This document shows positions 52,981 to 61,509 of a DNA stretch of 64,000 nt, piece after piece. Under the pieces are notes generated by a model, which saw only the letters and a program-made list of their open reading frames with translations, searched no databases and was not told where the DNA came from. Within the stretch, counting starts at the first letter, position 1; each line of letters starts with the position of its first letter. A program made the position numbers and the translations under genes. The stretch lies in the NCBI RefSeq assembly GCF_014174375.1, contig NZ_JABEQE010000020.1, forward strand, positions 1-64,000, given 5' to 3'. This DNA is from Gluconacetobacter asukensis. GTDB taxonomy: Bacteria > Pseudomonadota > Alphaproteobacteria > Acetobacterales > Acetobacteraceae.

Positions 52981-53006
52981 GTCCTGTTTCTCCTGGATCA
53001 GCAGGA

Positions 53007-53030
53007 CGGCCCTGACCGAAGCCAGGGCCG
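53007..53030. terminator. GC hairpin between the ParB-like gene and DUF6878 gene
   Basis: CGGCCCTG-8 bases-CAGGGCCG, a perfect 8-bp stem 35 bases after the ParB-like stop in minus direction. No T-run follows, so it is a weak terminator or processing site rather than a full stop. Confidence 0.45.
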
Positions 53031-53064
53031 GTTAGGTTCGGATTCATGAATTACGAGGCGCCCG

Positions 53065-55125
53065 TCATTCGGCCGCGATATCCGTGGCGGTTTCGATGGG
53101 GATAACAGCGACCTGTTCCTGATGACCGTCGGTCAAACCAGCAGTTCGCAATGCTTCGGGCAGCCAGCCGGAGCCGTCCAGCAACTGCTCGGCCTCACTG
53201 GCCATGTCCATTTTCTTGAGATGGGCAATGCGGTCCGCTGCCTCATCGCCGCGTGCTTCGCGCACGGCTTCAAGGATGCGCGCCTTGGTGACACGGCCGA
53301 GATAGTTCTCCATCGTCGCCTGCCAGCCCACTTCGGTCAGATCGAGCCTGAGCGCAGTGGCGAGACGGTCGGCGCGGGCCACCCGCTCCGAGACGCTGCG
53401 CTGCGACACCGCACCATAGGGCGGCATCCGCTCGTAAAGGGCGTTGACGCCAAAAGACAGACAATGGGCCAGCAGCGCCAGGCGGCTGGTATCGTCCAGC
53501 CCATCCAGCCACTGCCAGAGCGCATTCTCATCCTCCGGCAGGTCGTGCTTCCAGCCTTCGTTGCGCTGGCGCAGCGCATAGGCTGGCAGACTGCCCGGCA
53601 TGTCTGGGGAATGGATCGACAGCGAGATTTCCCGGACATAGGCTTCCAGGCAGTCCGTGCCCGAGACCTGCCAGTAGAGATCGCGAACCAGCGTGTGAAG
53701 CAGTTCGGTCAGCGCGATGTGCGGATTGCCGGCAAATGCGTCGCGCAGGGCCAGCGTGCGCCAGGCCGTCAGTTCGGTCAGCACACGATCGGAAAGCGGC
53801 TTCAGCCCGTCTTCCTCCTCCGGCTCGATGTCGGGTGCGCCTTCCGTCCCATCCCCTTCGCCGTCGTCGCCCGCGCCGTGATGGACAACTGTGTCGTCAT
53901 ATCCCTCGGACTCATCGTGAGCATCATCCGAATCCGCCAGCATATCCTCGGGCAGAACGAAGCCCCGCTCCACCAGCAGTGTGCCGTCGGTATCTAGGCT
54001 AACGAAGGCTCCAGCGCGGGCCATGTCCGCCGGATCGAAGGACACAGGGCGTTCCTCCAACGCCTCGATGGCCTGCTCGATCTCGCCCAGCCAGATATCA
54101 ATGTCCTCGGGGAATTCATCGGCCTGCGCGTATTCCGCCTCGATGGCCTCCTGCTCGCTGTGCAGAGCGGTCAGACGCGCAACTTCTTCTTCCGAGAGCA
54201 CAACCGGCGTGCCTTCAATCCTCGCGAAGCCCCGCGCGTGTCCCCAGGGGAAGGACAGCGCCGTCTCGACCCATTTCCAGCCTTCGGCGCGGATGTCCTC
54301 GGCCGCACTGGTCAGTTTTTCCATGACCAGCCGGTCGAGAAGGGTGGGATCGTCCAACCAACCGCCATCGTCGGCTTCGAACAGGTCGCGCATGACGTGG
54401 CCGCCGGCCGCGACATAGGCATCTAGCCCGATGAAGCGCACGCGGCGATCCGATGCCCGCACGGTCTTTTCCGTCAGCATGCGGCGGATCAGATAGGGCT
54501 CGCGGTTATGGCTCTGGGCAATAATCTCCCAGACCTGTTCCTGACGGGCATGGTCATCGCTGATCGAAAAGGCCATGAGCTGTTCCAGCTTCATGCCGTC
54601 CTGCTCGTAGATATCGAGCAGCTTGTCCGACACGGTCATCAGGCGCAGGCGCTGCTTCACCACGGCCGGCAAGACGAAGAACGCCGCGGCGATCTCTTCC
54701 TCGGACATGCCCTTTTCCAGCATTTCGCGAAAGGCGCGAAACTGGTCCAGCGGATGCAGGGCGACCCGCTGGACGTTCTCAGCCAGGGAATCATCCTGGG
54801 CGAGAATGGCCGATCCGACCTCGCGCACGACACAGGGTACGGGGGCCGTCTTCGCCAGCTTCTTCTGCTTCACCAACAGTTCGAGCGCGCGGAAGCGGCG
54901 GCCGCCGGCTGGCACTTCGTAGGTACCGGTTTCGACCCCTTCTCCGTTCAGGACGGGACGGACGTTCAGGCTCTGGAGCAGGCCACGACGTTCGATATCG
55001 CGGGCCAATTCCTCGATCGACTGACCGGCCTTCACACGCCGCACGTTGGACTGCGACAGCACCAGCTTGTTGAAAGGAATATCACGGGACGCATTGAGGG
55101 CGATTTTCTGGATGGCGCTCGCCAT
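53065..55125 (-). CDS. ParB/RepB/Spo0J-family nuclease-like protein, large
   Basis: 686 residues. N-terminal ParB domain: IPFNKLVLSQSNVRRVKAGQSIEELARDIERRGLLQSLNVRPVLNG..YEVPAGGRRFRALELL, then SLAENVQRVALHPLDQFRAFREMLEKGMSEEEIAAAFFV and a KorB-like HTH VKQRLRLMTVSDKLLDIYEQDGM. The C-terminal 380 residues, with an acidic central insert, exceed the classical ParB length (about 300) and match ICE/plasmid ParB-like proteins of unknown role. Far from parA, so it may be a CTPase-type regulator rather than its partner. A CGACT-type operator lies about 190 bases upstream. Confidence 0.9.
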   Translation of the reverse strand: MASAIQKIALNASRDIPFNKLVLSQSNVRRVKAGQSIEELARDIERRGLLQSLNVRPVLNGEGVETGTYEVPAGGRRFRALELLVKQKKLAKTAPVPCVVREVGSAILAQDDSLAENVQRVALHPLDQFRAFREMLEKGMSEEEIAAAFFVLPAVVKQRLRLMTVSDKLLDIYEQDGMKLEQLMAFSISDDHARQEQVWEIIAQSHNREPYLIRRMLTEKTVRASDRRVRFIGLDAYVAAGGHVMRDLFEADDGGWLDDPTLLDRLVMEKLTSAAEDIRAEGWKWVETALSFPWGHARGFARIEGTPVVLSEEEVARLTALHSEQEAIEAEYAQADEFPEDIDIWLGEIEQAIEALEERPVSFDPADMARAGAFVSLDTDGTLLVERGFVLPEDMLADSDDAHDESEGYDDTVVHHGAGDDGEGDGTEGAPDIEPEEEDGLKPLSDRVLTELTAWRTLALRDAFAGNPHIALTELLHTLVRDLYWQVSGTDCLEAYVREISLSIHSPDMPGSLPAYALRQRNEGWKHDLPEDENALWQWLDGLDDTSRLALLAHCLSFGVNALYERMPPYGAVSQRSVSERVARADRLATALRLDLTEVGWQATMENYLGRVTKARILEAVREARGDEAADRIAHLKKMDMASEAEQLLDGSGWLPEALRTAGLTDGHQEQVAVIPIETATDIAAE

Positions 55126-55321
55126 GGGGGAACACTCCGTGACGGACGGGCGGAAGCCTCTCTCCCACCCCTGAATCCGTCACGAAAAACCCATGTCCCT
55201 CTTCCTCTCTTCCGGTCCCACCAGACGCCGGATCGCATCCACGGAACCGCGTAGAGACGGCTTTACGGAACGCAGGTCCGTGCCAACCAACCTGCGAGTC
55301 GATGCACACTGCGATAAATTA

Positions 55322-55357
55322 CGACTATTATAGTCGCGTTATCACCAATTTGTGATA
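55322..55357. promoter_or_regulatory. Two adjacent palindromes upstream of the ParB-like gene
   Basis: CGACT-ATTAT-AGTCG (55322-55336, flanked TA...CG) is the same dyad as at 36695. Three bases on, TATCAC-CAATTT-GTGATA (55340-55357) is a second, unrelated 6-6-6 palindrome. The AT-rich pocket lies between the divergent ParB-like gene (start 55125) and the 64-aa gene (start 55518), so it may serve both. The rest of 55126-55517 contains no supported gene. Confidence 0.6.
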
Positions 55358-55517
55358 GTGCCGACAGCGATAGCCGCGCGTATTCGCGACTATCCCGAAG
55401 CCCTCTTCCTACGATCCATCCCTTTGTTTCCGTGTACTTTTCTGTTCACGCACATCCCGTCCGACATCCACATTCCCGTCAGAGCTAACCAAAGGTCCAT
55501 GCAGAAAGGACGGGAAG

Positions 55518-55712
55518 ATGGCACGCCAACGCGATACGATAGCTGGAAAGCTGCGGCTCGTTCTCGACGCCCCAGACGCCAACGTGACACCATTGCGCGG
55601 TGGAGCCGATCCGCGGCTGGTCAGTCTGGTCCGGCTTCTGGCCCGTCAGGCCGCACGGGATTTCGTCAACGCTGAAGTGGAGGCCGCGAGGCGACGCGAT
55701 CTCCAGGATTAG
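55518..55712 (+). CDS. Small protein preceding the serine recombinase
   Basis: 64 residues: MARQRDTIAGKLRLVLDAPDANVTPLRGGADPRLVSLVRLLARQAARDFVNAEVEAARRRDLQD, with AAAGGACGGGAAG upstream. Helical, basic; small ORFs of this kind often precede serine recombinases in alphaproteobacterial elements and could be a directionality factor or partner. Ends 12 bases before the recombinase. Confidence 0.65.
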   Translation: MARQRDTIAGKLRLVLDAPDANVTPLRGGADPRLVSLVRLLARQAARDFVNAEVEAARRRDLQD

Positions 55713-55724
55713 GGAGATGGGATT

Positions 55725-57395
55725 GTGAAAGTCGCGCTGTATGCCCGCTACTCATCCGAGAACCAGCGTGATGCCTCGATCGAGGATCAGTTGCGCCTCT
55801 GCCGGCTTCACGCCGAAAAGCAGGGCTGGACGATCGTCGACAGCTACACCGACCGGGCGATCTCGGGTGCCTCCCTGCTCCGCCCCGGCATTCAGGAACT
55901 GATCCAAGATGCCACGCGCGGTCGCTTCACGATCGTGCTGGCCGAGGCCATGGACCGGCTGTCGCGCGACCAGGAAGATATCGCCGGCCTATTCAAGCGG
56001 ATGACCTTCTCCGGCGTGCGGATCATCACCCTCTCCGAGGGCGACGTCACGCACCTGCATATCGGCCTCAAGGGCACGATGAACGCCCTGTTCCTCAAGG
56101 ATCTGGCCGAGAAGGTCCGGCGTGGCCTGCGCGGACGCGTCGAGGACGGCAAGTCCGGCGGCGGCAATTCCTATGGCTATGACGTGGTGCGCCAGTTTGA
56201 CGCCAAGGGTGAGCGCATTCGCGGCGACCGGACCATCAACGAGGAAGAAGCCCGCACGGTCAGACGGATCTTCACCGACTACACGCGCGGCAAGTCCTCG
56301 CGCACGATCGCCATGGAACTGAACCGAGATGGCGTTCCGGGTCCGCAGGGACGTGAATGGGGACCGTCCACCATTCACGGCAATCGGGAACGCGGCACCG
56401 GCGTCCTCAACAACGAAATGTATGTCGGTCGGCTGGTCTGGAACCGGCTGCGCTATCTGAAAGACCCCGATAACGGCAAGCGCGTCTCACGCCTCAATCC
56501 TGAATCCGAATGGGTGATCCAGGAGGTGCCCGAGTTGCGGATCGTCGAGCAGGATCTGTGGGATGCCCTGAAGGCCCGCCAGGCCGAGACGACCTTCAGC
56601 CAGCCGGAACGGGGAAACGAAGCCCTCAGTGAGCGGCGCCGTCCGCGCCATCTCTTTGCCGGGCTAATCCGCTGCGGCTGCTGTGGCGGCGGCTACAGCA
56701 TGATCTCAAAAGATCTGCTGGGCTGCTCGACAGCGCGCAACAAGGGCACCTGTGACAACCGCCTGAACATTCGCCGCGACGCTCTCGAAGCATCAGTGCT
56801 GAGCGGGCTGCGTACGCATTTGATGGAACCGGACCTGTTCAAGGAGTTCTGCAACGAGTTTACCCGCGAGGTGAACAGGCTTCGGATGGAACACGGTGCC
56901 GATCTTGTCGCCATGCGGGCAGAACTGCCCCGCATCGATCGGGAGCTGGCAAAACTTCTAACCGCGCTCAAGGCTGGTGGACCAATCCAGGCAATCGTCG
57001 ACGACATGAAGCGGTTGGAAGCACGCAAGACCGAAGTGACAGAGCGTCTTGCTAATACTGAGGAGCCGCCTCCCCTTCTCCATCCAAACATGGCGGAGAT
57101 TTATCAGCGGCGGATCGCGTCTCTTTATGAGAGCCTTCAGGCCGAAGAGACGAAGACCGAGGCAGCCGAGCGCCTGCGCACACTCGTCTCGCAGATCACG
57201 CTCCAGCCAGCCGACGGCGAGCTGGCGATCATCCTGCGCGGCGACCTGGCGGCAATCCTGCAGTTTGCGGCGCATAAGAAAAACGCCACGGTCCATCCGG
57301 ACAGTGGCGTTCTTGATGCGTTCGTATCGCAAGTATCGTTGGTTGCGGGGGCACGGTCTGGCCGATACCAACACCCCCTTAAAATAGTCATTTAA
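55725..57395 (+). CDS. Large serine recombinase (site-specific integrase type)
   Basis: 556 residues starting with GTG at 55725 (GGGAG upstream). N-terminal resolvase domain with catalytic Ser10/Ser11 in LYARYSSENQ and R residues in AEAMDRLSRDQED; recombinase domain (GGGNSYGYDVV; GPSTIHGNRERGTGVLNNEMYVGRLVWNRLRY); zinc ribbon LIRCGCCGGGYSMIS..GCSTARNKGTCDNR (about 315-348) and a coiled coil (LPRIDRELAKLLTALKAGG). It is the only intact integrase of the large element and lies at its right end, so it is the candidate for integration and excision. Confidence 0.93.
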   Translation: MKVALYARYSSENQRDASIEDQLRLCRLHAEKQGWTIVDSYTDRAISGASLLRPGIQELIQDATRGRFTIVLAEAMDRLSRDQEDIAGLFKRMTFSGVRIITLSEGDVTHLHIGLKGTMNALFLKDLAEKVRRGLRGRVEDGKSGGGNSYGYDVVRQFDAKGERIRGDRTINEEEARTVRRIFTDYTRGKSSRTIAMELNRDGVPGPQGREWGPSTIHGNRERGTGVLNNEMYVGRLVWNRLRYLKDPDNGKRVSRLNPESEWVIQEVPELRIVEQDLWDALKARQAETTFSQPERGNEALSERRRPRHLFAGLIRCGCCGGGYSMISKDLLGCSTARNKGTCDNRLNIRRDALEASVLSGLRTHLMEPDLFKEFCNEFTREVNRLRMEHGADLVAMRAELPRIDRELAKLLTALKAGGPIQAIVDDMKRLEARKTEVTERLANTEEPPPLLHPNMAEIYQRRIASLYESLQAEETKTEAAERLRTLVSQITLQPADGELAIILRGDLAAILQFAAHKKNATVHPDSGVLDAFVSQVSLVAGARSGRYQHPLKIVI

Positions 57396-57412
57396 TAATA
57401 TATTTCAGAAAC

Positions 57413-57658
57413 TTAAAGGATGACATACTCCACCCGCTCGAGCGGGAGAAAACGCACACCGTGATCGCCAGCAGGGGAACGCTGACGCAGCCAGCGCCGC
57501 CATTGGTAAAGATGCTGCCGTGTCAGGTCGTGACGGCGGGCCACATCCGATACCGTCGCCCCATCCACCCCAACCTCGGACAGAACCCGCATCTTCTGTT
57601 CATCGGACCAGCGCCGCCGACGCTCCACGCCTATCAGGATCTCCTGCCGCATCCTCAC
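57413..57658 (-). pseudogene. IS66-family TnpA, C-terminally truncated
   Basis: 81 residues: MRQEILIGVERRRRWSDEQKMRVLSEVGVDGATVSDVARRHDLTRQHLYQWRRWLRQ is the IS66 accessory TnpA HTH. The frame stops abruptly after FLPLERVEYVIL, short of the usual 110-130 residues, and no tnpB or tnpC follows. The break lies about 20-35 bases beyond the recombinase stop, so the large element or a deletion ends inside this IS66 gene. Confidence 0.75.
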
Positions 57659-57816
57659 CTCCCAAACGACGTCAATAACGACGTGAACTTACCAATCCAC
57701 CGCCCCACTCATAAGGCGGCCATGAACGGCCGGTTACGACATGCTGGTCGCCTGAACAGAAAGTATCCGCAGAGCCAGATCGTGCAACTTAAATTCGGCC
57801 GCCCCTGGTCTTCAAG

Positions 57817-57924
57817 ATGGGGACCACTTCAAAGCTGCATGCGAAGATCGGCCAATTGCTGGTGGAACGTGATTTTTTGCGCGATGCCTCTGTTCAGTTG
57901 GGCGTGATCAGAGGCGGCAAATGA
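57817..57924 (+). pseudogene. IS3-family OrfA remnant
   Basis: Open frame TSKLHAKIGQLLVERDFLRDASVQLGVIRGGK followed by a stop, the C-terminal leucine-zipper end of IS3 OrfA. The upstream part of orfA and the left terminal repeat are missing. Its stop overlaps the OrfB start (ATGA), as in intact IS3 elements. The 57659-57816 stretch before it holds no supported gene. Confidence 0.65.
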
Positions 57925-58663
57925 TCGACCTGAAACGGCCTCGGCTTTCGGTCGTGCGGCAATGCACGTTGCTGCAACTCAATCGATCGGGCGTCTACTA
58001 CCGGCCTGTGCCAGAGAGCGAGGCGAATCTGGAACTGATGCGGCTGATCGACGTGCAATTCCTGGAGACACCGTATTACGGGTCCCGTCAGATGACCCGG
58101 CATCTTCGGCGTCTCGGCCACGATATCGGCCGCAAGCGGGCTCGCCGGCTCATGGCGAGAATGGGCTTGCGGGCGGTCTATCAGAAGCCGCGCACGACCG
58201 TGCCACATCCGGAGCATCGGAAATATCCGTATCTGCTGTGGGATCTGGTCATCGACCGGCCCAACCAGGTGTGGTGTTCCGACATCACTTATATCCCGAC
58301 GCGGAAGGGCTTTCTCTATCTGGTGGCGGTGATGGATTGGCACACGCGCAAGGTGCTGTCCTGGCGTCTGTCGAACACGATGGATGCGGAGTTCTGCGTC
58401 GAGGCACTCCGGGATGCCCTGGTGCGCTACGGCACCCCGGAGATTTTCAACACGGACCAGGGTTCACAATTCACGACGCCCCGGTTCACCGAGGTCCTGG
58501 AACGACGCCAGGTTCGCATCAGCATGGATGGGCGCGGTCGCTGGCTGGACAACGTGTTCATCGAACGTCTGTGGCGGTCGTTGAAATACGAATGCGTCTA
58601 TTTGCACGCGTTCGAGACCGGATCGGAGCTACGGGCCGGGCTTGCCGGATGGATCGCCCATTA
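57921..58663 (+). pseudogene. IS3-family OrfB transposase, 5' part (interrupted by a recombinase element)
   Basis: MIDLKRPRLSVVRQCTLLQLNRSGVYYRPVPESEANLELMRLIDVQFLETPYYGSRQMTRHLRRLGHDIGRKRARRLMARMGL, then the DDE core: VWCSDITYIPTRKGFLYLVAVMDWHTRKVLSWRL (Asp) and EIFNTDQGSQFT (Asp), YLHAFETGSELRAGLAGWIAH. The gene breaks exactly at GWIAH; the missing YNEQRPHSAL block is found 2.65 kb downstream at 61314. Two domains of the same gene are therefore separated by an inserted element. Confidence 0.9.
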
Positions 58664-58686
58664 GAACGCTGCTTTGCAAGACCCAT
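58662..58686. other. attL half-site of the recombinase element
   Basis: TA core at 58662-58663, five-base spacer, then arm CTGCTTTGCAAGACCCAT (58669-58686), complementary to the attR arm except at two positions. Confidence 0.8.
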
Positions 58687-58695
58687 AATACCGAC

Positions 58696-59217
58696 GTGCG
58701 GGAAGTTCTCTACCCCTGGCACCCCTGGTTTGGGCGTCGGGTGTGCGTCGAGGAGACGATCGAGCGGGGCGGCCAAGTCCTTTCCCGCTGTCGCCTGTCT
58801 GACACCGGAGGGGTCAGGCTCCTTGAATTGCCTGCATGGATGCTTGATCGCGCAGCGTGCGCCGGGATGCGACAGGCCCCGGATCCGGTCGTGTCACTGA
58901 ATGCATTGCATGATCTGCGATCGTTGCTGACGGGCTTTTTGTCGTCGCACCCATCTGAAACCGTCGCAGGCTTCTCTTCTGACCGGAATCGGAGAGAGGA
59001 CCATGCGACACGACGGACGACAGCGTTCCCGTGTGGGGACCATATCGGCGCAGCCGGATCTGTTCGGCGACAAGAGGGCCGATCCGCCCTGTCCGAACCT
59101 GATCTGGAAAGACCTCCCCCAGCAGGCGCGGAACGATCTGCAGTCGATGATGGCCCGCCTGATCCTCGATCACGTGCGCGGTCGCGGACCCAGCGCCGTG
59201 CAGGAGGCCCGCGATGA
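58696..59217 (+). CDS. Accessory protein of the recombinase element (N-terminal domain clear)
   Basis: From a GTG at 58696: [80 protein letters not shown], a small beta-rich protein found next to recombinases and transposases in alphaproteobacteria; role unknown. The frame stays open to 59217, but its last third overlaps the 59003-59224 ORF and looks like a shadow of it, so the real end is uncertain (possibly about 59000, or frameshifted). Confidence 0.5.
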   Translation: MREVLYPWHPWFGRRVCVEETIERGGQVLSRCRLSDTGGVRLLELPAWMLDRAACAGMRQAPDPVVSLNALHDLRSLLTGFLSSHPSETVAGFSSDRNRREDHATRRTTAFPCGDHIGAAGSVRRQEGRSALSEPDLERPPPAGAERSAVDDGPPDPRSRARSRTQRRAGGPR

Positions 59218-59224
59218 GCCGTGA
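59003..59224 (+). CDS. Small accessory ORF preceding the recombinase
   Basis: 73 residues: ..[43 protein letters not shown]. The PLIWKDLP-type core (WxxLPxxaR...lMArLIldH) is a recurring companion of serine recombinases and IS accessory genes; role unknown. It overlaps the recombinase start by 11 bases. Confidence 0.65.
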   Translation: MRHDGRQRSRVGTISAQPDLFGDKRADPPCPNLIWKDLPQQARNDLQSMMARLILDHVRGRGPSAVQEARDEP

Positions 59225-61286
59225 CAAGATCAGCCCACGTCATCTGGAGCGCAGGGCAATTCTGTATGTGCGGCAATCATCCGCGCACCAGGTGCAGCAC
59301 AACCGGGAAAGCCGCGCCTTGCAATATGCCATGCGCGAACGGCTCGCCCTCCTGGGCTGGCAGACGATTGACGTGATCGACGACGATCTGGGCTGCTCGG
59401 CAGCGGGCGGCGTGACGCGCGTCGGCTTCGATCGCATGGTGGCTGAGGTCTGTTTGGGGCGCGTCGGTGCAGTCGCGGCCCTGGAGGTCTCCCGGTTCGC
59501 CCGGAACAGCCGCGACTGGCAGCAACTCATCGAAATGTGCCGTGTCGTCGACACACTCCTGATCGATCAGGAGGCCATTTACGCACCGCGTGTCGGGAAT
59601 GACCGGCTCCTGCTCGGTCTGAAGGGCAGCCTGAACGAATATGAGCTGGACCTTCTGCGACAGCGGTCCTTGACGGCACGTTATGAGAAAGCGCGGCGTG
59701 GCGAACTCGTGGTGGGTACGCCTGTCGAGTTCGTCAAAGACGGAGATCGTTACGAGAAAGATCCTGACATGCGGGTCCAGAAAGCCATCAGGCTCGTTTT
59801 TGACAAGGTCGCCGAACTCGGCAGCGCACGGCAGGCACTGCTGTGGTTTCACACGCATGACCTGGATCTGCCGGCACGACACCGAAACGGAGGTATTGTC
59901 TGGAGACGGCCAGACTATGCGACTATTCATCGCATGATCGCCAACCCGATCTATGGCGGCGCCTATGCCTATGGCAAGACCGGTGTGGCCGCGTCGTATG
60001 ACGGCAGCGCCTTCAATGCCCAGCGCCAGCGCAAACCACGTGAGAGCTGGCTTGCGCTGATCCCCGGCACGCATGAAGGTTATGTGAGCTGGGACAAGGC
60101 AGAGGCGATCCGCCGCATGGTGAGCGAGAACGTGCCGACCGGACGTCATCATGGCGCGCCCAAACACGGGAGCGCGTTGCTGGCCGGTCTGTTGCGATGT
60201 CACCGGTGCGGACGCAAGCTGGCGGTATGCTACACGGGAGCCAAACATAATATCCCGCGCTACAGCTGTGTGCGCGGCTGGCTCGATAGCGGGGAACCGC
60301 GCTGTATCGCCTTTGGCGGATTGCGGGTCGATGACGCGATCGAGACAGCCCTGCTCGACGTCGTAGGACCGGGTGCGATCGAGGCCGCCGCCACCGCTCA
60401 GGCGACCATCAATGAGCAGCGCGACCAGATACGCGAAGCTCTGGCGCGCGATCTGCAGGCGGCCCGTTACGAGGCTGAACGGGCATTCCGCCAATACAAT
60501 GCGGCCGATCCGGAAAACAGGCTCGTGACCGGAGAACTGGAACGGCGATGGAACGCTGCGCTGACCGCCGCGGCCGCGATCGAGCAGAGGATCGTCGACC
60601 ACGACGCGGCACGAGGACAGGAACCCGCATGCGAACCGCTCTCGTTGCGGGAACTGGCGAACGATCTCAAATCCGTCTGGCAGGCGCCAGCAACGGACGT
60701 CCGTCTGAAAAAGCGGATCGTCCGGACATTGGTGCAGGAGGTTGTTGCCGATCTCGATACCGAAACAGCGGAGATCGTCCTGGCCGTCCATTGGGCAGGG
60801 GGCATCCACACCGAACTACGCCTGCCTCGCCGCCGGCGCGGCCAGCGCAATAGCACCGGCGCCGACATCATCGCGGCCGTGCGTGACCTCGTCCGTATTG
60901 CGAACGATGACCTGATTGCCAGCCTCCTGAACCGCAACGGGCTACGGACTGGGAATGGCAATCGCTGGACGCGTGAGCGTGTGACTTCCATGCGCTCGCA
61001 TCACAGGATCCCAGTTTATCGAGCCACGCCTGATGAAGAAAAGCCATGCCTCAATTTGGGTGAAGCCGCGAAGCTGCTCGGCATAGCCCCTAAAACCTTA
61101 CGGCTTGCCGCCGAGGCCGGAAAGATCGCCGCAACGCACCCATTGCCCGACGGTCCCTGGATATTCGAGCGACATATCCTCGATAGCGACAAAGCGAAGC
61201 TCATCGCCCGCCAGGCAAAAACACGGCGCAGTCAGCTTGCTGGACAAACGCATGCACAAGAAAACTTATTCGAAACAGTCATATAG
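59214..61286 (+). CDS. Large serine recombinase of the inserted element
   Basis: 690 residues. Resolvase domain: [13 protein letters not shown] (catalytic Ser22/Ser23), [32 protein letters not shown] (Arg set); recombinase domain [30 protein letters not shown]; zinc ribbon [26 protein letters not shown] (about 326-364); coiled coil; and a C-terminal MerR-like HTH ([26 protein letters not shown]). Its only recognisable target is the IS3 OrfB sequence around the TA core. It ends five bases before the right arm. Confidence 0.93.
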   Translation: MSRDKISPRHLERRAILYVRQSSAHQVQHNRESRALQYAMRERLALLGWQTIDVIDDDLGCSAAGGVTRVGFDRMVAEVCLGRVGAVAALEVSRFARNSRDWQQLIEMCRVVDTLLIDQEAIYAPRVGNDRLLLGLKGSLNEYELDLLRQRSLTARYEKARRGELVVGTPVEFVKDGDRYEKDPDMRVQKAIRLVFDKVAELGSARQALLWFHTHDLDLPARHRNGGIVWRRPDYATIHRMIANPIYGGAYAYGKTGVAASYDGSAFNAQRQRKPRESWLALIPGTHEGYVSWDKAEAIRRMVSENVPTGRHHGAPKHGSALLAGLLRCHRCGRKLAVCYTGAKHNIPRYSCVRGWLDSGEPRCIAFGGLRVDDAIETALLDVVGPGAIEAAATAQATINEQRDQIREALARDLQAARYEAERAFRQYNAADPENRLVTGELERRWNAALTAAAAIEQRIVDHDAARGQEPACEPLSLRELANDLKSVWQAPATDVRLKKRIVRTLVQEVVADLDTETAEIVLAVHWAGGIHTELRLPRRRRGQRNSTGADIIAAVRDLVRIANDDLIASLLNRNGLRTGNGNRWTRERVTSMRSHHRIPVYRATPDEEKPCLNLGEAAKLLGIAPKTLRLAAEAGKIAATHPLPDGPWIFERHILDSDKAKLIARQAKTRRSQLAGQTHAQENLFETVI

Positions 61287-61290
61287 ACAG

Positions 61291-61315
61291 ATGGGTGTTG
61301 CGAAGCAGGATTGTA
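61291..61315. other. attR half-site of the recombinase element
   Basis: Arm ATGGGTGTTGCGAAGCAG (61291-61308), spacer GATTG, TA core at 61314-61315. Directly followed by the restored OrfB codons TAT AAC GAG. Confidence 0.8.
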
Positions 61316-61451
61316 TAACGAGCAGCGTCCGCACTCGGCACTGGCTGGACGCACGCCCGATGAGGCGTATCATGACGTGCCGACGCCATCTGGTCCGGGG
61401 TTAACCCCGGACCAGATGGCCAACAGCAGCGCCGTCAGAATGGCGGCATAA
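61314..61451 (+). pseudogene. IS3-family OrfB transposase, 3' part
   Basis: YNEQRPHSALAGRTPDEAYHDVPTPSGPGLTPDQMANSSAVRMAA then TAA. This is the missing C-terminus of the OrfB at 57921. A perfect 36-bp palindrome (61385-61420) lies within it. The right terminal region of the IS continues to about 61515 (CTGTCCGAATGGACGGG..), where the haemagglutinin-like sequence resumes. Confidence 0.88.
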
Positions 61452-61509
61452 CGACAACCGGGTATAGCTTATCAAGCCCACAAAGCTGTCCGAATGGACG
61501 GGTCCACCT

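Larger units (their letters stand above)
58662..61315 (+). mobile_element. 2.65-kb serine-recombinase element inserted in IS3 OrfB
   Basis: Bounded by symmetric half-sites: left TA-GAACG-CTGCTTTGCAAGACCCAT (58662-58686) and right ATGGGTGTTGCGAAGCAG-GATTG-TA (61291-61315). The 18-bp arms are inverted repeats with two mismatches, each five bases from a TA. Removing the element with one TA restores the OrfB reading CAT TAT AAC (GWIAHYNEQ). It carries two or three small ORFs and a large serine recombinase. Sequence evidence is direct; mobility is inference. Confidence 0.85.

Noticed and set aside
59277..60809. 510-codon minus-strand ORF over the second recombinase
   Set aside because: Antisense to a well-supported serine recombinase; no family signal.
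61385..61420. Perfect 36-bp palindrome GCCATCTGGTCCGGGG...
   Set aside because: Lies within the IS3 OrfB 3' coding part and is probably a property of that IS; not taken as an attachment site or a new element.
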